Source: Massilia sp. BJB1822
GTDB taxonomy: Bacteria > Pseudomonadota > Gammaproteobacteria > Burkholderiales > Burkholderiaceae_D
Length of the DNA stretch: 64,000 nucleotides
NCBI RefSeq assembly: GCF_013369485.1
Contig: NZ_JABWEB010000007.1
Coordinates: 62,001-126,000, forward strand
Reading direction: 5' to 3'
Shown here: positions 1 through 8,426 of the stretch, in pieces
Layout: each line of letters opens with the position of its first letter
Numbering within the stretch: position 1 is the first letter of the stretch
The notes under the pieces: model-generated
Seen by the model: the letters and a program-made list of their open reading frames with translations, nothing else
What the model was told of the DNA's origin: nothing
The model's database searches: none
Made by a program: the position numbers and the translations under genes

Positions 1-1632
1 GGCCTGGGCGGCGATCTGCATCGCATTGCCATGCGCCAGGATCAGCGATTCGATGGCGGACGTGATCGGCATGATCTCGTAAATGCCGACGCGGCCCTTG
101 TAGCCGGTGCCGTTGCAGCGTTCGCAGCCCACCGGGCCATACGGCTTCCAGCTGCCGTCCAGCTCTTCGGGCTTGTAGCCGGCGCGCAGCAGCAATTCGT
201 CCGCGATCTCCACCGGCTGCTTGCAACTGCACAGGCGGCGGCCCAGGCGCTGGGCCGTGATCAGGATCACGGAGGAGGCGATATTGAAGGGCGCCACGCC
301 CATATTCATCAGCCGCGTCAGGGTCGAGGGCGCGTCGTTGGTGTGCAGGGTGGAGAACACCATATGCCCGGTCTGCGCCGCCTTGATGGCGATATCGGCC
401 GTCTCCAGGTCTCGGATCTCGCCCACCATGATGATGTCCGGGTCTTGCCGCAGGAAGGATTTCAGCGCCACCGGGAAGGTCAGGCCCGCCTTGTCGTTGA
501 CGTTGACCTGGTTGACGCCGGGCAGATTGATCTCGGCCGGGTCTTCCGCCGTCGAGATATTGATGCCCGGCTTGTTCAGGATATTCAGGCAGGTGTACAG
601 CGACACCGTCTTGCCCGAGCCGGTCGGCCCCGTCACCAGCACCATGCCGTAGGGGCGCTGGATGGCGTCCAGCAGCAGCTGCCGCTGGTCCGGCTCATAG
701 CCGAGCGAGTCGATGCCCATCTGTGCCTGGGTGGCGTCCAGGATGCGCATCACGGTCTTTTCGCCGAACAGGGTGGGCAGGGTGGAGATGCGCAGGTCGA
801 TGGTCTTGGTGGGCGAGACGATCAGGCGCATGCGGCCATCCTGCGGCACGCGCTTTTCCGAGATATCCAGCTTGGCCAGCACCTTGATGCGCGACACCAG
901 CTTGTCCTTGATCGACACCGGCGGCTGCGCGTGCTCGATCAGCACCCCGTCGACGCGGAAGCGGATGCGGTAGAACTTTTCGAACGGTTCGAAATGCAGG
1001 TCGGAGGCGCCCATGCCCACCGCATCCATCAGCATCTTGTTCAGGAAGCGCACGATGGGCGCGTCCTCGACCTCGTTGGCGGCGGCGTCCGGCGCGGCGG
1101 CCGCCGCTTCCTCCTCCTCGGCGAACTGGATCTCGCCTTCCTCGCCGGCCAGCTCGTTCATCGCCTGTTCGCTGTCCTTGCCCAGTTCCGTCAGCAGGCG
1201 CAGCAAGGCATCGTGCGGCACGATCACCGGTTCCACCGAGGACTCGGTCTGGAACTTGATCTGGTCCAGCGCCTGGGTATTGGTGGGATCGGAAATGGCG
1301 ACGGCGATCTTGTTGCCGCGCCGCGCCAGGGCCAGCACGCGCTGGCCGTGCATCAGGCGCGGCTCGATCAGCTTGGGCGGCAGGGCATCGGCGTTCAGCG
1401 CCTGCAAGTCCATCAGCGGATAGCCGAAGGTGGCCGAGCAGAAGGCGGCCAGCTCGCGCGCGTCCATCATGCCGCTGCCCAGCAGCGCATCGATGAAAGC
1501 CTGTTTATCGTTGAGGGATTTTTTCTGCAGCGCCTCGGCCTGCGGCGCGGTAAGGCGCCCGGCCTGGATCAAAGCCCGTCCCAGGCCCGGCATGGGGGCG
1601 CCAGGGACCGCACTGGGTTGGACTGCTGCCAT
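1..1632 (-). CDS. pilB: Type IV pilus assembly ATPase PilB (3' end outside window)
   Basis: GspE/PilB secretion ATPase that powers type IV pilus extension at the cytoplasmic face of the inner membrane. The visible 544 residues start at MAAVQPSAVP. An N-terminal GspE-N (MshEN) domain covers about residues 15-150. The ATPase core has Walker A GPTGSGKT near residue 332, the Asp-box DIIMVGEIRD near 397, and the paired cysteines CSC and CERC typical of the PilB zinc site near 466 and 503. The frame is open to base 1, so only the last few tens of residues should be missing. The start at 1632 gives the usual family N-terminus, but no strong ribosome binding site precedes it. pilC and pilD, the usual next genes, would lie beyond the left edge. 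The identification is firm. Confidence 0.95.
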   Translation of the reverse strand, partial: MAAVQPSAVPGAPMPGLGRALIQAGRLTAPQAEALQKKSLNDKQAFIDALLGSGMMDARELAAFCSATFGYPLMDLQALNADALPPKLIEPRLMHGQRVLALARRGNKIAVAISDPTNTQALDQIKFQTESSVEPVIVPHDALLRLLTELGKDSEQAMNELAGEEGEIQFAEEEEAAAAAPDAAANEVEDAPIVRFLNKMLMDAVGMGASDLHFEPFEKFYRIRFRVDGVLIEHAQPPVSIKDKLVSRIKVLAKLDISEKRVPQDGRMRLIVSPTKTIDLRISTLPTLFGEKTVMRILDATQAQMGIDSLGYEPDQRQLLLDAIQRPYGMVLVTGPTGSGKTVSLYTCLNILNKPGINISTAEDPAEINLPGVNQVNVNDKAGLTFPVALKSFLRQDPDIIMVGEIRDLETADIAIKAAQTGHMVFSTLHTNDAPSTLTRLMNMGVAPFNIASSVILITAQRLGRRLCSCKQPVEIADELLLRAGYKPEELDGSWKPYGPVGCERCNGTGYKGRVGIYEIMPITSAIESLILAHGNAMQIAAQA

Positions 1633-1726
1633 AGAAGCGCGCTATCAGGTCTTAGGGGAAGCTCCAGGCTGGCCCTATCTATCCGATCATGCCCCCAGGC
1701 ATTGCATTTGTAAAGTCACGCACTGA

Positions 1727-3016
1727 TCAGTGCGGGCGCTTGCCATCCGGGCGTCGCAATTTCACTACTTTGATGGCCTGGTTCTGCACCTGCACCACCT
1801 CGACGATGCAGCCGCCGGCTTTCAGGCTGATGGGCGCGTCTGGTATTTCCTGCAACAACTCCAGCAGCATGCCGTTCAAGGTCTTGGGGCCATCCAGCGC
1901 AAAGTTTAACCCCAGGCGCTTATTGATGTCACGTAAAGGAGTGCTGCCTTCGAGCAGGCATTCGCCCTTGTCGTCCCAGCCGAAGCTTTCGGCGCGCGCC
2001 GCTCCCGGCGTCGATGTGGTGAAATCGCCGATCATCTCCTCGATGATATCGTCCAGCGTGACCAAGCCCTGCAGCTCGCCGTATTCGTCGACGATGATGG
2101 CCAGGCGCTCGCGGTTCTCCTGGAAATTCTGCAATTGCGCGAACACCGCCGTATCCTGCGGGATGAAGTAGGGCGCGCTCAGCAGGGCGCGGAAATCGTC
2201 GGCGCTGAGTTCCTCATGCTGGTGCAGCAGGGCCAGCGCCTTGCGCACATGCAGGATGCCGGCGATCTGGTTGATTTCGCCGTCGTAGACCGGCAGCTTG
2301 TTGTGGTAGCAGGTGGTCAGCTGTTCGACGATCTCTTCGATGGGCGCCGACAGGTTCAGCGCCTCGATCTGGGCGCGCGGCGTCATGATGTCTTCTACCG
2401 ACACCGCATCCAGGTCGAACAGATTGAGCAGGATATTCTTATGCTGCTGCGGGATGAAGCTGCTGTTTTCCAGCAGCACCGAGCGCAGCTCGTCCGGCGA
2501 CAGGCGCGGCTCATGCAGCGGTCCCGAGGGCTTGACGCGGAACAGGCCCAGCAAGCTGTTCACGAACAGGTGCACGAACCAGATCACAGGCCGCGCCGCC
2601 GACAGCAGCGGGCGCAGCACGATGGAGGCGGGCAGCACGATCTGGTCGGCATAGCGCGCGCCGATGATCTTTGGCGAAATCTCCGCCAGCACGATCAGCA
2701 CGAATACGATCAGGGCGGTGGAGGTGAGGATCACCTGCTCCTCCATGCCGAAATTGGTGATGGCGATGGCGGTCACGAGGGCGATCGCCATCGCATTGAT
2801 CAGCGTATTGGCGATCAGCACCAGCGACAGCAGGCGCTCGGTGCGCTCCAGCAGCCAGAGCGTGGCGATGGCGCGGCGGCTGCCGCGTTTCGCCTCATGG
2901 CGCAAACGAAAACGGTTGGCCGCCATCAGGGCGGTTTCGGCCATGGCAAAAAAGGCCGACAAAAGAATCAGGAAAGCCAGCGCAGAAAGTTGCGCCCAAA
3001 GGGGAACGTTGTCCAA
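1727..3016 (-). CDS. CorC/HlyC-family membrane protein with DUF21 and CBS domains
   Basis: A CNNM/CorC-type integral membrane protein of a family linked to magnesium or cobalt efflux; the substrate here is unknown. The N-terminal DUF21 region (about residues 1-175) carries four hydrophobic segments. A CBS pair follows at about 205-325 (it includes VEDIMTPRAQIEALN), then the CorC_HlyC C-terminal domain at about 345-425. The ATG-initiated frame extends to 3130, but the extra 38 residues are not hydrophobic and look unlike the family. A TTG at 3016 gives MDNVPLWAQLSALAFL and a 429-residue protein of normal length, so I prefer it, although no good Shine-Dalgarno is visible. It lies downstream of and divergent from the repeat at 3136-3263, and is followed on the same strand by pilB. 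Confidence 0.88.
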   Translation of the reverse strand: MDNVPLWAQLSALAFLILLSAFFAMAETALMAANRFRLRHEAKRGSRRAIATLWLLERTERLLSLVLIANTLINAMAIALVTAIAITNFGMEEQVILTSTALIVFVLIVLAEISPKIIGARYADQIVLPASIVLRPLLSAARPVIWFVHLFVNSLLGLFRVKPSGPLHEPRLSPDELRSVLLENSSFIPQQHKNILLNLFDLDAVSVEDIMTPRAQIEALNLSAPIEEIVEQLTTCYHNKLPVYDGEINQIAGILHVRKALALLHQHEELSADDFRALLSAPYFIPQDTAVFAQLQNFQENRERLAIIVDEYGELQGLVTLDDIIEEMIGDFTTSTPGAARAESFGWDDKGECLLEGSTPLRDINKRLGLNFALDGPKTLNGMLLELLQEIPDAPISLKAGGCIVEVVQVQNQAIKVVKLRRPDGKRPH

Positions 3017-3135
3017 GAGAAGGTCAGAGCGCCGCAACGCCCCGCAAAAGACCGGCCACACAGCCGCAGAATGCCAAATTCTACGGGAAGCCCTCACCCC
3101 ATGCAAGCCTGCCAACTTCCCCCACAGCAACCCCT

Positions 3136-3263
3136 TTGATCCATCTCAACAAATGTCCAACCTTGGTGTCAGGCACCAGGGTTGGACATTTGCTGATCTA
3201 GATCAAAGAATGTCCTACTCCAATGCCTGACACCAGGGTTAGACATTGCTTGATTTGGATCAA
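3136..3263. repeat. Dispersed inverted repeat, copy A (two units)
   Basis: Two imperfect palindromic units, each running from AATGTCC to GGACATT (or its variant AGACATT), with the cores GGTGTCAGGCACC and TGCCTGACACC in opposite orientation. Dyads of the form TTGA-N6-TCAA, or close to it, bound the units at 3136-3149, 3193-3206 and 3250-3263. Related copies lie at 35684-35760 and 44740-44883. The layout resembles a REP/REPIN element. No coding frame runs through it. Confidence 0.8.
3250..3263. promoter_or_regulatory. FNR/ANR-box-like dyad before the AraC gene
   Basis: TTGATTTGGATCAA matches the FNR/ANR consensus TTGAT-N4-ATCAA exactly. It forms the right edge of repeat copy A and ends where the Shine-Dalgarno of the downstream regulator begins. 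It sits too close to the start codon for classical activation, so any effect would more likely be repression or roadblock. It may also be only a structural part of the repeat. Confidence 0.35.
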
Positions 3264-3278
3264 GGGGAGGCGGCTATA

Positions 3279-4154
3279 ATGCGCGGCATGATATTGCCGC
3301 ATGGAGATGCTAAGCGATTGGCCTTGCTCCCGCCGCCTTCGCTGGCCGGGATCGTGCGCTATTTCCATATCGAGTGCGCCAGCGGCGGGACGGTGCTGAT
3401 TCCGGCGACGCCTTGTCCTGAGATTACTTTCTTTATTGCGGGCGGTTCGCGGCTGATGCTGGGGACGGGCCTGGGGCCGCTCCTGGCCCGCCCGATGCTG
3501 GGCGGGCCGCAAACGGTGCCGGCGCTGGTGCATTGGGAAGCGGGCACGACCTTCATCAGCGCCCTGATCGAACCGGGGCAGTTTGGCCGCCTGTTCGACG
3601 CCGACCTGGTGGAATTGCGGAATGTTCCGGTGCTGGTGGAGGAGTATCTGCCGCATCTGCCTATCCGTGAGCTGGAGGATGGCCTGCGCGCCAGCGACGA
3701 TCCCCACCACTGGCTGACGCTGCTCTCGGACTGGCTGCTGAGTTTGCTGGCGCGGCGCGCCGACCGTATCCGCCCTGCATTCGAGCTGCCGCCAGGCATG
3801 CTGTTCCAGCCGACGGAGGATATCGCCCGCCGCTGCGGCCTGAGCGTGCGCCAGCTTGAGCGCGGCATGCTGGCTTCCTATGGCCAGAGCCTGCGCGATG
3901 AGCGCAAGATGCGGCGCTATGTGCGCGCCCTGTCCATGATGCTGAGCTTGCCGCCCCGGCGCGGTCTGCTGACCCGTATCGCCGTCGACTGCGGCTACCA
4001 CGACCAGGCCCATATGATCCGCGACTTCATCCATTTCACGGGCCAGCGGCCCGGCAGTCTGCTGGCGCTGGAAGGCGGCGAGGAGGAGGGCGGCCTGCTG
4101 CGCCTGTTCCACTATGACGATCCGCACCGCCAGGTCGTCACCGGCCAGATCTGA
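3279..4154 (+). CDS. AraC-family transcriptional regulator
   Basis: A 291-residue one-component regulator. The N-terminal two thirds (about 1-170) look like the ligand-sensing region of AraC proteins of the DUF6597 type. The C-terminal 100 residues hold the double helix-turn-helix: first helix pair around [18 protein letters not shown], second around [18 protein letters not shown], followed by the family hallmark GQRPGSLL. The frame is open from 3246, but an AGGGGAGG ribosome binding site at 3263-3270 lies 8 bases before the ATG at 3279, which decides the start. Both neighbours are unrelated in function, so the target is unknown. The ribosome binding site abuts the FNR-like dyad that ends repeat copy A. 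Confidence 0.85.
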   Translation: MRGMILPHGDAKRLALLPPPSLAGIVRYFHIECASGGTVLIPATPCPEITFFIAGGSRLMLGTGLGPLLARPMLGGPQTVPALVHWEAGTTFISALIEPGQFGRLFDADLVELRNVPVLVEEYLPHLPIRELEDGLRASDDPHHWLTLLSDWLLSLLARRADRIRPAFELPPGMLFQPTEDIARRCGLSVRQLERGMLASYGQSLRDERKMRRYVRALSMMLSLPPRRGLLTRIAVDCGYHDQAHMIRDFIHFTGQRPGSLLALEGGEEEGGLLRLFHYDDPHRQVVTGQI

Positions 4155-4242
4155 GGAACGGGTATGCGCATGTCGTTTCCGTACAATATTTGCCGCCAGC
4201 GTTAGGCTATCGTCCTCCCGGACTCAAAAAGGGAGAGTAACG

Positions 4243-4740
4243 ATGATCGAAGAAGCAACCCTGGAACGCGATGGCTATATGCTGACCTCGCTCGATGAGC
4301 TGGTCAATATGATACGCACCAACAGCATGTGGTATCTGAGCTTCGGCTTGGCCTGCTGCGCGGTGGAGATGATGCAGGCGGCTTCGGCGCGCTACGATAT
4401 GGACCGCTTCGGCTTTTGCCCGCGCCCCTCGCCGCGCCAGGCGGACTTGATGATCGTGGCCGGTACGCTGACCAACAAGATGGCGCGCGCCATGCGCAAG
4501 GTGTATGACCAGATGCCGGAGCCGCGCTATGTGGTTTCGATGGGTTCCTGCGCCAATGGCGGCGGCTATTACCACTACAGCTATTCGGTGGTGCGCGGCT
4601 GCGACCGCATCGTGCCGGTCGATATCTATGTCCCTGGTTGCCCGCCTACGGCCGAGGCACTGCTCTATGGCCTGATGCAGCTGCGCCGCAAGGTCCGCAG
4701 CAGCAAGTCCAACCGCCACTACAGCGAGCTTGCCCGCTAA
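4243..4740 (+). CDS. nuoB: Orphan NuoB-like protein (complex I subunit B paralogue)
   Basis: A 165-residue homologue of the NADH:quinone oxidoreductase subunit that carries [4Fe-4S] cluster N2. All four expected ligands are present: Cys38-Cys39 in [11 protein letters not shown], Cys103 in SMGSCANGG and Cys133 in VPGCPPT. The start at 4243 has an AAAGGGAGAG ribosome binding site. No other nuo gene lies nearby: the neighbours are an AraC regulator upstream and a DUF4214 protein downstream. It is therefore a stand-alone paralogue and not part of the 14-gene operon. The stretch FGFCPRPSP carries an extra Cys59 where family members usually have FGVVFRPSP (from memory). Whether it joins complex I, or serves another hydrogenase-like or quinone-reducing complex, cannot be read from the sequence. 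Confidence 0.9.
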   Translation: MIEEATLERDGYMLTSLDELVNMIRTNSMWYLSFGLACCAVEMMQAASARYDMDRFGFCPRPSPRQADLMIVAGTLTNKMARAMRKVYDQMPEPRYVVSMGSCANGGGYYHYSYSVVRGCDRIVPVDIYVPGCPPTAEALLYGLMQLRRKVRSSKSNRHYSELAR

Positions 4741-4903
4741 GCTTTCATTGTTGAAGTATAAATATTTCTGACATTTCCCTGAAAAAATATTAGAATCGCC
4801 GTGCAGTTAATTAAATATAAATATTACTTCAATCTATATTTAACATTGCGCGGTGAATTTTATTCATATTGTGGCTTTAAACCATTTTCTAATAGGGGAA
4901 ACG

Positions 4904-5404
4904 ATGTCGTCGCCGATCTATGAAATTGAGAAGCTGTATATTGAACTGCTGAACCGACCAGCCGAGAGCGCTGGCATGGCTTTTTGGCTGAATGAATACA
5001 ATAAGAGTGGCGGCAATCTGAGCGGCATTGCTCATGCAATCGAGCAGTCGGCGGAATTCCAGAATCTGTATGGCGGCCATGAGTGGACCACCGCGACCGG
5101 CTTGATGGCTCAGGTCTATACTAATCTCTTTGGTCATGGTCCGGATATTCCGGCAATCAATGCCTGGGCCGGAAAATACATGGGCGCACTGGTGGATCAC
5201 ACCTCCATCGCCGATTTGAATATTCAAATGGCGGATGCCGCCACCGGCGCCGATCTGGTCTATCTGAATCAGCGCATCGTGGACGGCCTGGCTCAATTGG
5301 GCCAGCATGCGACAGCACACGACGTCGCGCCGGTTGAAGTGCAGTTCGCCGACAATGTCACCCTGGTCGGTGTGAACTTTGTGCAAGAAGCTGTAATCAT
5401 CTAA
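4904..5404 (+). CDS. DUF4214 domain protein
   Basis: A small 166-residue protein with one clear DUF4214 repeat (IEKLYIELLNRPAESAGMAF followed by SGIAHAIEQSAEFQNLYGG). This motif is common in surface-layer and RTX-type exported proteins of Proteobacteria, but its role is not established. No signal peptide or transmembrane segment is visible. The start at 4904 is supported by AGGGGAA just upstream. The 160-base gap before it is strikingly AT-rich compared with the rest of the window, which suggests a strong promoter region or an acquired segment. It converges on uraH with a terminator between them. As a solo short DUF4214 protein without an adjacent exporter it is functionally unassigned. Confidence 0.7.
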   Translation: MSSPIYEIEKLYIELLNRPAESAGMAFWLNEYNKSGGNLSGIAHAIEQSAEFQNLYGGHEWTTATGLMAQVYTNLFGHGPDIPAINAWAGKYMGALVDHTSIADLNIQMADAATGADLVYLNQRIVDGLAQLGQHATAHDVAPVEVQFADNVTLVGVNFVQEAVII

Positions 5405-5413
5405 GCCAAGCTG

Positions 5414-5442
5414 GGCAGCGTCAGCACTGGCGCTGCCTTTTC
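5414..5442 (+). terminator. Intrinsic terminator after the DUF4214 gene
   Basis: Stem GGCAGCG / CGCTGCC (5414-5420 and 5431-5437) with a 10-base loop and a following TTTT tract. It lies between two convergent genes; the upstream gene on the plus strand benefits most from the T tract. Confidence 0.65.
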
Positions 5443-5443
5443 C

Positions 5444-5797
5444 TCAGCTGCCCCGATACGTCGAATACGACCACGGCGTGACCACCAGCGGCACATGGTA
5501 ATTCTGCTCCGGATCGGCGATGCCGAAAGCGAGCGTCACCTGGTCGATGAAGGGCGGATTCGGCAAGGGCAGGCCGGAGGCCGCGAAATAGGCGCCCGCC
5601 TCGAACACCAGTTCATAGCGTCCCTTGCGCATGTTTGCGCCTTCCAGCAGCGGCGTGCTGCAGCGGCCATCGGCATTGGTCACATCGGTTTTTACCAGGA
5701 CTTTTTCTTTCCCGCTGACCGCGAACAGGGCGATTTTGACGCCGGCGGCGGGGTGGCCGTGGGCGGTGTCGAGAACGTGCGTCGTCAGTTTGGACAT
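5444..5797 (-). CDS. uraH: 5-hydroxyisourate hydrolase (transthyretin-related)
   Basis: Hydrolyses 5-hydroxyisourate, the product of uricase, to OHCU in ureide formation from urate. The 117-residue length is normal. The N-terminal signature LTTHVLDTAHGHPAAG and the C-terminal YRGS tetrapeptide, which forms the active-site end of the family, are both present, as is the YHVPLVVTPWSYSTY strand. The start at 5797 follows an AGGAG site. It is divergent from puuE with about 106 bases between the starts, so the two probably share control. The genes for the steps on either side (uricase, OHCU decarboxylase) are not in the window. Confidence 0.95.
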   Translation of the reverse strand: MSKLTTHVLDTAHGHPAAGVKIALFAVSGKEKVLVKTDVTNADGRCSTPLLEGANMRKGRYELVFEAGAYFAASGLPLPNPPFIDQVTLAFGIADPEQNYHVPLVVTPWSYSTYRGS

Positions 5798-5839
5798 GCT
5801 ATCTCCTTATAAGTGTCGGCCAATTGGCGTATGGCGCAA

Positions 5840-5873
5840 ATCATATACTGATGACAGGAAGCCAATATATGAT
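5840..5873. promoter_or_regulatory. Inverted repeat between divergent uraH and puuE
   Basis: ATCATATA (5840-5847) and TATATGAT (5866-5873) form an exact 8-base inverted repeat with 18 bases between arms. It lies midway between two divergently transcribed purine-catabolism genes and is a plausible operator for both. It is AT-rich like a promoter, so chance cannot be excluded. Confidence 0.4.
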
Positions 5874-5903
5874 CGCTGATATACCCCTTCTGCGCCCGAG
5901 ACC

Positions 5904-6860
5904 ATGGACACTTATCAAAACTATCCCCGCGACCTGATCGGCTACGGCCGCACGCCGCCCCATCCGCAATGGCCGGGCCAGGCCCGCGTCGCCCTGCAAT
6001 TCGTGCTGAACTACGAGGAGGGTGGCGAGAACAATGTGCTGCACGGCGATGCGGCCTCGGAAACCTTCCTGTCCGAGATCATTGGCGCCGCTGCCTTCCC
6101 GTCCCGCCACATGAGCATGGAGTCGATCTATGAATACGGCTCGCGTGCCGGTCTGTGGCGCCTGCTGCGCATCTTCGAGGAGCGCAAGCTGCCGCTGACC
6201 GTGTTCGGCGTGGCGATGGCCCTGAAGCGCCATCCGGAAGCCGTGGCAGCTTTCCAGGAGCTGGGCCACGAAATCGCCTGCCACGGCCTGCGCTGGATTT
6301 CGTATCAGAATATGGACGAGGTCACTGAGCGCGCGCATATGGCAGAAGCGGTCGCCATCATCCAGGAGCTGACCGGCAGCGCGCCGCAGGGCTGGTACAC
6401 CGGCCGCGATTCGCCCAACACGCGCCGCCTGGTGGTCGAACACGGCGGCTTCCGCTACGACGCCGATTACTATGGTGATGACTTGCCGTTCTGGCAAAAC
6501 GTCGAATATCGCGATGCCAAGGGCTTGCTCACCGTCAAGCCGCAGCTGATCGTGCCCTATACCCTGGATACCAACGATATGCGTTTTGCCGCCATGCAGG
6601 GCTTCAACTCCGGCACGCAATTCTTCGATTACCTGAAGGATGCTTTCGACGTACTCTATAAGGAGGGCGACCCGAAAGGTCTGAATCAGCCGAAGATGCT
6701 GTCCATCGGCCTGCATTGCCGTCTGGTGGGACGCCCGGCGCGGGCCGCCGCGCTGGCGCGCTTCCTCGACTATGTGCAGGGCCACGAGGGCGTGTGGATC
6801 ACGCGCCGCATCGATATCGCCGAGCACTGGCACCGCCACCACCCTGTGCCTGCCATGTGA
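5904..6860 (+). CDS. puuE: Allantoinase PuuE (polysaccharide-deacetylase fold)
   Basis: Metal-dependent amidohydrolase that opens the allantoin ring to allantoate, of the PuuE class built on the polysaccharide deacetylase (NodB) fold and unrelated to AllB-type allantoinase. The 318-residue length is typical. Seen in the sequence are the N-terminal YPRDLIGYGRTPPHPQWPG, the NYEEGGE stretch and HEIACHGLRWI, whose histidines are expected metal ligands. The start at 5904 has only a weak GAGA-type ribosome binding site. Its neighbours uraH (divergent) and xdhABC (downstream, same strand) place it in xanthine to urate to allantoin to allantoate catabolism. An exact inverted repeat follows its stop codon, before xdhA. 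Confidence 0.93.
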   Translation: MDTYQNYPRDLIGYGRTPPHPQWPGQARVALQFVLNYEEGGENNVLHGDAASETFLSEIIGAAAFPSRHMSMESIYEYGSRAGLWRLLRIFEERKLPLTVFGVAMALKRHPEAVAAFQELGHEIACHGLRWISYQNMDEVTERAHMAEAVAIIQELTGSAPQGWYTGRDSPNTRRLVVEHGGFRYDADYYGDDLPFWQNVEYRDAKGLLTVKPQLIVPYTLDTNDMRFAAMQGFNSGTQFFDYLKDAFDVLYKEGDPKGLNQPKMLSIGLHCRLVGRPARAAALARFLDYVQGHEGVWITRRIDIAEHWHRHHPVPAM

Positions 6861-6896
6861 AATCGATGATAACGGACATCATCGATTGATTATAAT
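6861..6896. promoter_or_regulatory. Perfect palindrome and -10 box upstream of xdhA
   Basis: AATCGATGAT (6861-6870) and ATCATCGATT (6878-6887) form an exact 10-base inverted repeat with a 7-base spacer, starting one base after the puuE stop codon. A consensus TATAAT follows at 6891-6896. The palindrome therefore covers the -35 region, an ideal position for a repressor of the xdhABC-guaD operon. There is no T tract, so a terminator is unlikely. Confidence 0.55.
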
Positions 6897-6948
6897 GGTC
6901 GGTGTCCCCGGGTGTTAATCTGTAAGCTGGGATAAAGCCGAGGCCAAG

Positions 6949-8415
6949 ATGTCTGATTCAATTCGTTTTTACTACCGCGGGAACGTGCACGAAGTGCGCG
7001 ACGCCGCCCCGACGCAGACGGTGTTGCAGCACCTGCGCGAGGACTTGCACTGCACCGGCACCAAGGAAGGCTGCGCTGAAGGCGATTGCGGCGCGTGCAC
7101 CGTCGTGGTCGGCAGCCTGGTCAAGGGCCAGCTGGAATTGAAGGCTGTGAATTCCTGCATCCAGCTCACCCCGACCCTGGACGGCAAAGCCCTGTTCACC
7201 GTGGAAGACCTGCAGCAGGCCGATGGCGCCCTGCATCCGGTGCAGCAGGCTTTGGTCGAATGCCACGGCTCCCAATGCGGTTTCTGTACCCCTGGCTTCG
7301 CCATGTCGCTGTGGGGCATGTATCTGAAGCAGGATGGCCGGCGCGCCGAACGCAAGCAGATCGACGATTGCCTGTCGGGCAATCTGTGCCGCTGCACCGG
7401 CTACCGTCCCATCATTGAAGCGGCCCAGCGCATGAGCGAGCTGCCCAAGGTCGAATTCGACCGCGCCGCCCTGGCGCAGCAGCTGGAAGCGCTAAAGCGA
7501 GACAAGCTCGCCGTCTACAGCGCGCGCGGCCAAGCCTTCATGGCGCCGCGCACGCTGGATGAGCTGGTGGCGCTGCGTGCCGCCAATCCTTCGGCCGTGC
7601 TGCTGGCCGGTTCCACCGACGTCGGCCTGTGGATCACCAAGCAGATGCGCGAACTGGGCGACATCATCTATCTGGGCCATGTCGATGCGCTGAAAAATGT
7701 GCGCAGCGTGGACGGCAAGCTGGAAATCGGCGCTGGCGTTTCGCTCAACGATGCTTATGAAGCACTGTGCCAGCACTATCCGAAAGAGCTGTCCGAAATG
7801 TGGCAGCGCTTCGCCTCCCTGCCGATCCGCAATGCGGGCACGCTGGGCGGCAATGTCGCCAATGGCTCGCCGATCGGCGACTCCATGCCCTGGCTGATCG
7901 CGCTCGGCACCGAGATCGTGTTGCGCGGCCAGGCCGGCGAGCGCGTGCTGGCGCTGGAAGACTTCTACCTCGACTATATGAAGAAGGATTTGCAGCCGGG
8001 CGAATTCGTGCAGGCCGTGCGCGTGCCGCTGCCGCGCGCCGGCGTGCAATTCCGCACCTACAAGCTGGCCAAGCGCTTCGACCAGGATATCTCTGCCGTC
8101 TGCGCCGCCTTCGCCTTCACGCTCGATGGCGATACCGTGGCCGAGGCCCGCATCGCGTTCGGCGGCATGGCTGCCACGCCCAAGCGCGCCGCGCAGGCCG
8201 AAGCCTTGCTCAAGGGCCGCCGCTGGGACGAAGCGGCCGTGCAGGAAGCCATGCAAGCCTTGGCGCGCGACTACGCCCCGCTGAGCGATATGCGCGCCTC
8301 CAGCGAGTACCGCATGAAGACCGCGCAGAACCTGCTGCGCCGCTACTGGCTTGAAACACGCGGCGATGCGCCATTGGCGGCCGAAGCCGTCAACGCCTTC
8401 GCCTGCCGCGCCTGA
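6949..8415 (+). CDS. xdhA: Xanthine dehydrogenase small subunit (2Fe-2S and FAD)
   Basis: Electron-transfer subunit of bacterial XDH, which oxidises hypoxanthine to xanthine and urate. The N-terminal ferredoxin domain shows the plant-type cysteines CTGTKEGCAEGDCGAC (Cys42, Cys47 and Cys50 among them). The second 2Fe-2S domain shows CGSQCGFC and CLSGNLCRC. The FAD domain (about residues 195-380) has LLAGSTDVGLW and LGGNVANGSPIGDS, and the CO-dehydrogenase flavoprotein C-terminal domain completes 488 residues. The start at 6949 has a GAGG ribosome binding site. The gene is followed after 11 bases by xdhB, so the subunits are co-translated. The palindrome at 6861-6887 is the likely control site. 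Confidence 0.96.
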   Translation: MSDSIRFYYRGNVHEVRDAAPTQTVLQHLREDLHCTGTKEGCAEGDCGACTVVVGSLVKGQLELKAVNSCIQLTPTLDGKALFTVEDLQQADGALHPVQQALVECHGSQCGFCTPGFAMSLWGMYLKQDGRRAERKQIDDCLSGNLCRCTGYRPIIEAAQRMSELPKVEFDRAALAQQLEALKRDKLAVYSARGQAFMAPRTLDELVALRAANPSAVLLAGSTDVGLWITKQMRELGDIIYLGHVDALKNVRSVDGKLEIGAGVSLNDAYEALCQHYPKELSEMWQRFASLPIRNAGTLGGNVANGSPIGDSMPWLIALGTEIVLRGQAGERVLALEDFYLDYMKKDLQPGEFVQAVRVPLPRAGVQFRTYKLAKRFDQDISAVCAAFAFTLDGDTVAEARIAFGGMAATPKRAAQAEALLKGRRWDEAAVQEAMQALARDYAPLSDMRASSEYRMKTAQNLLRRYWLETRGDAPLAAEAVNAFACRA

Positions 8416-8426
8416 AAGGAATCAGC

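Noticed and set aside
31..1713. 560-codon plus-strand frame over pilB
   Set aside because: The minus-strand PilB reading has all ATPase motifs; this frame is its shadow.
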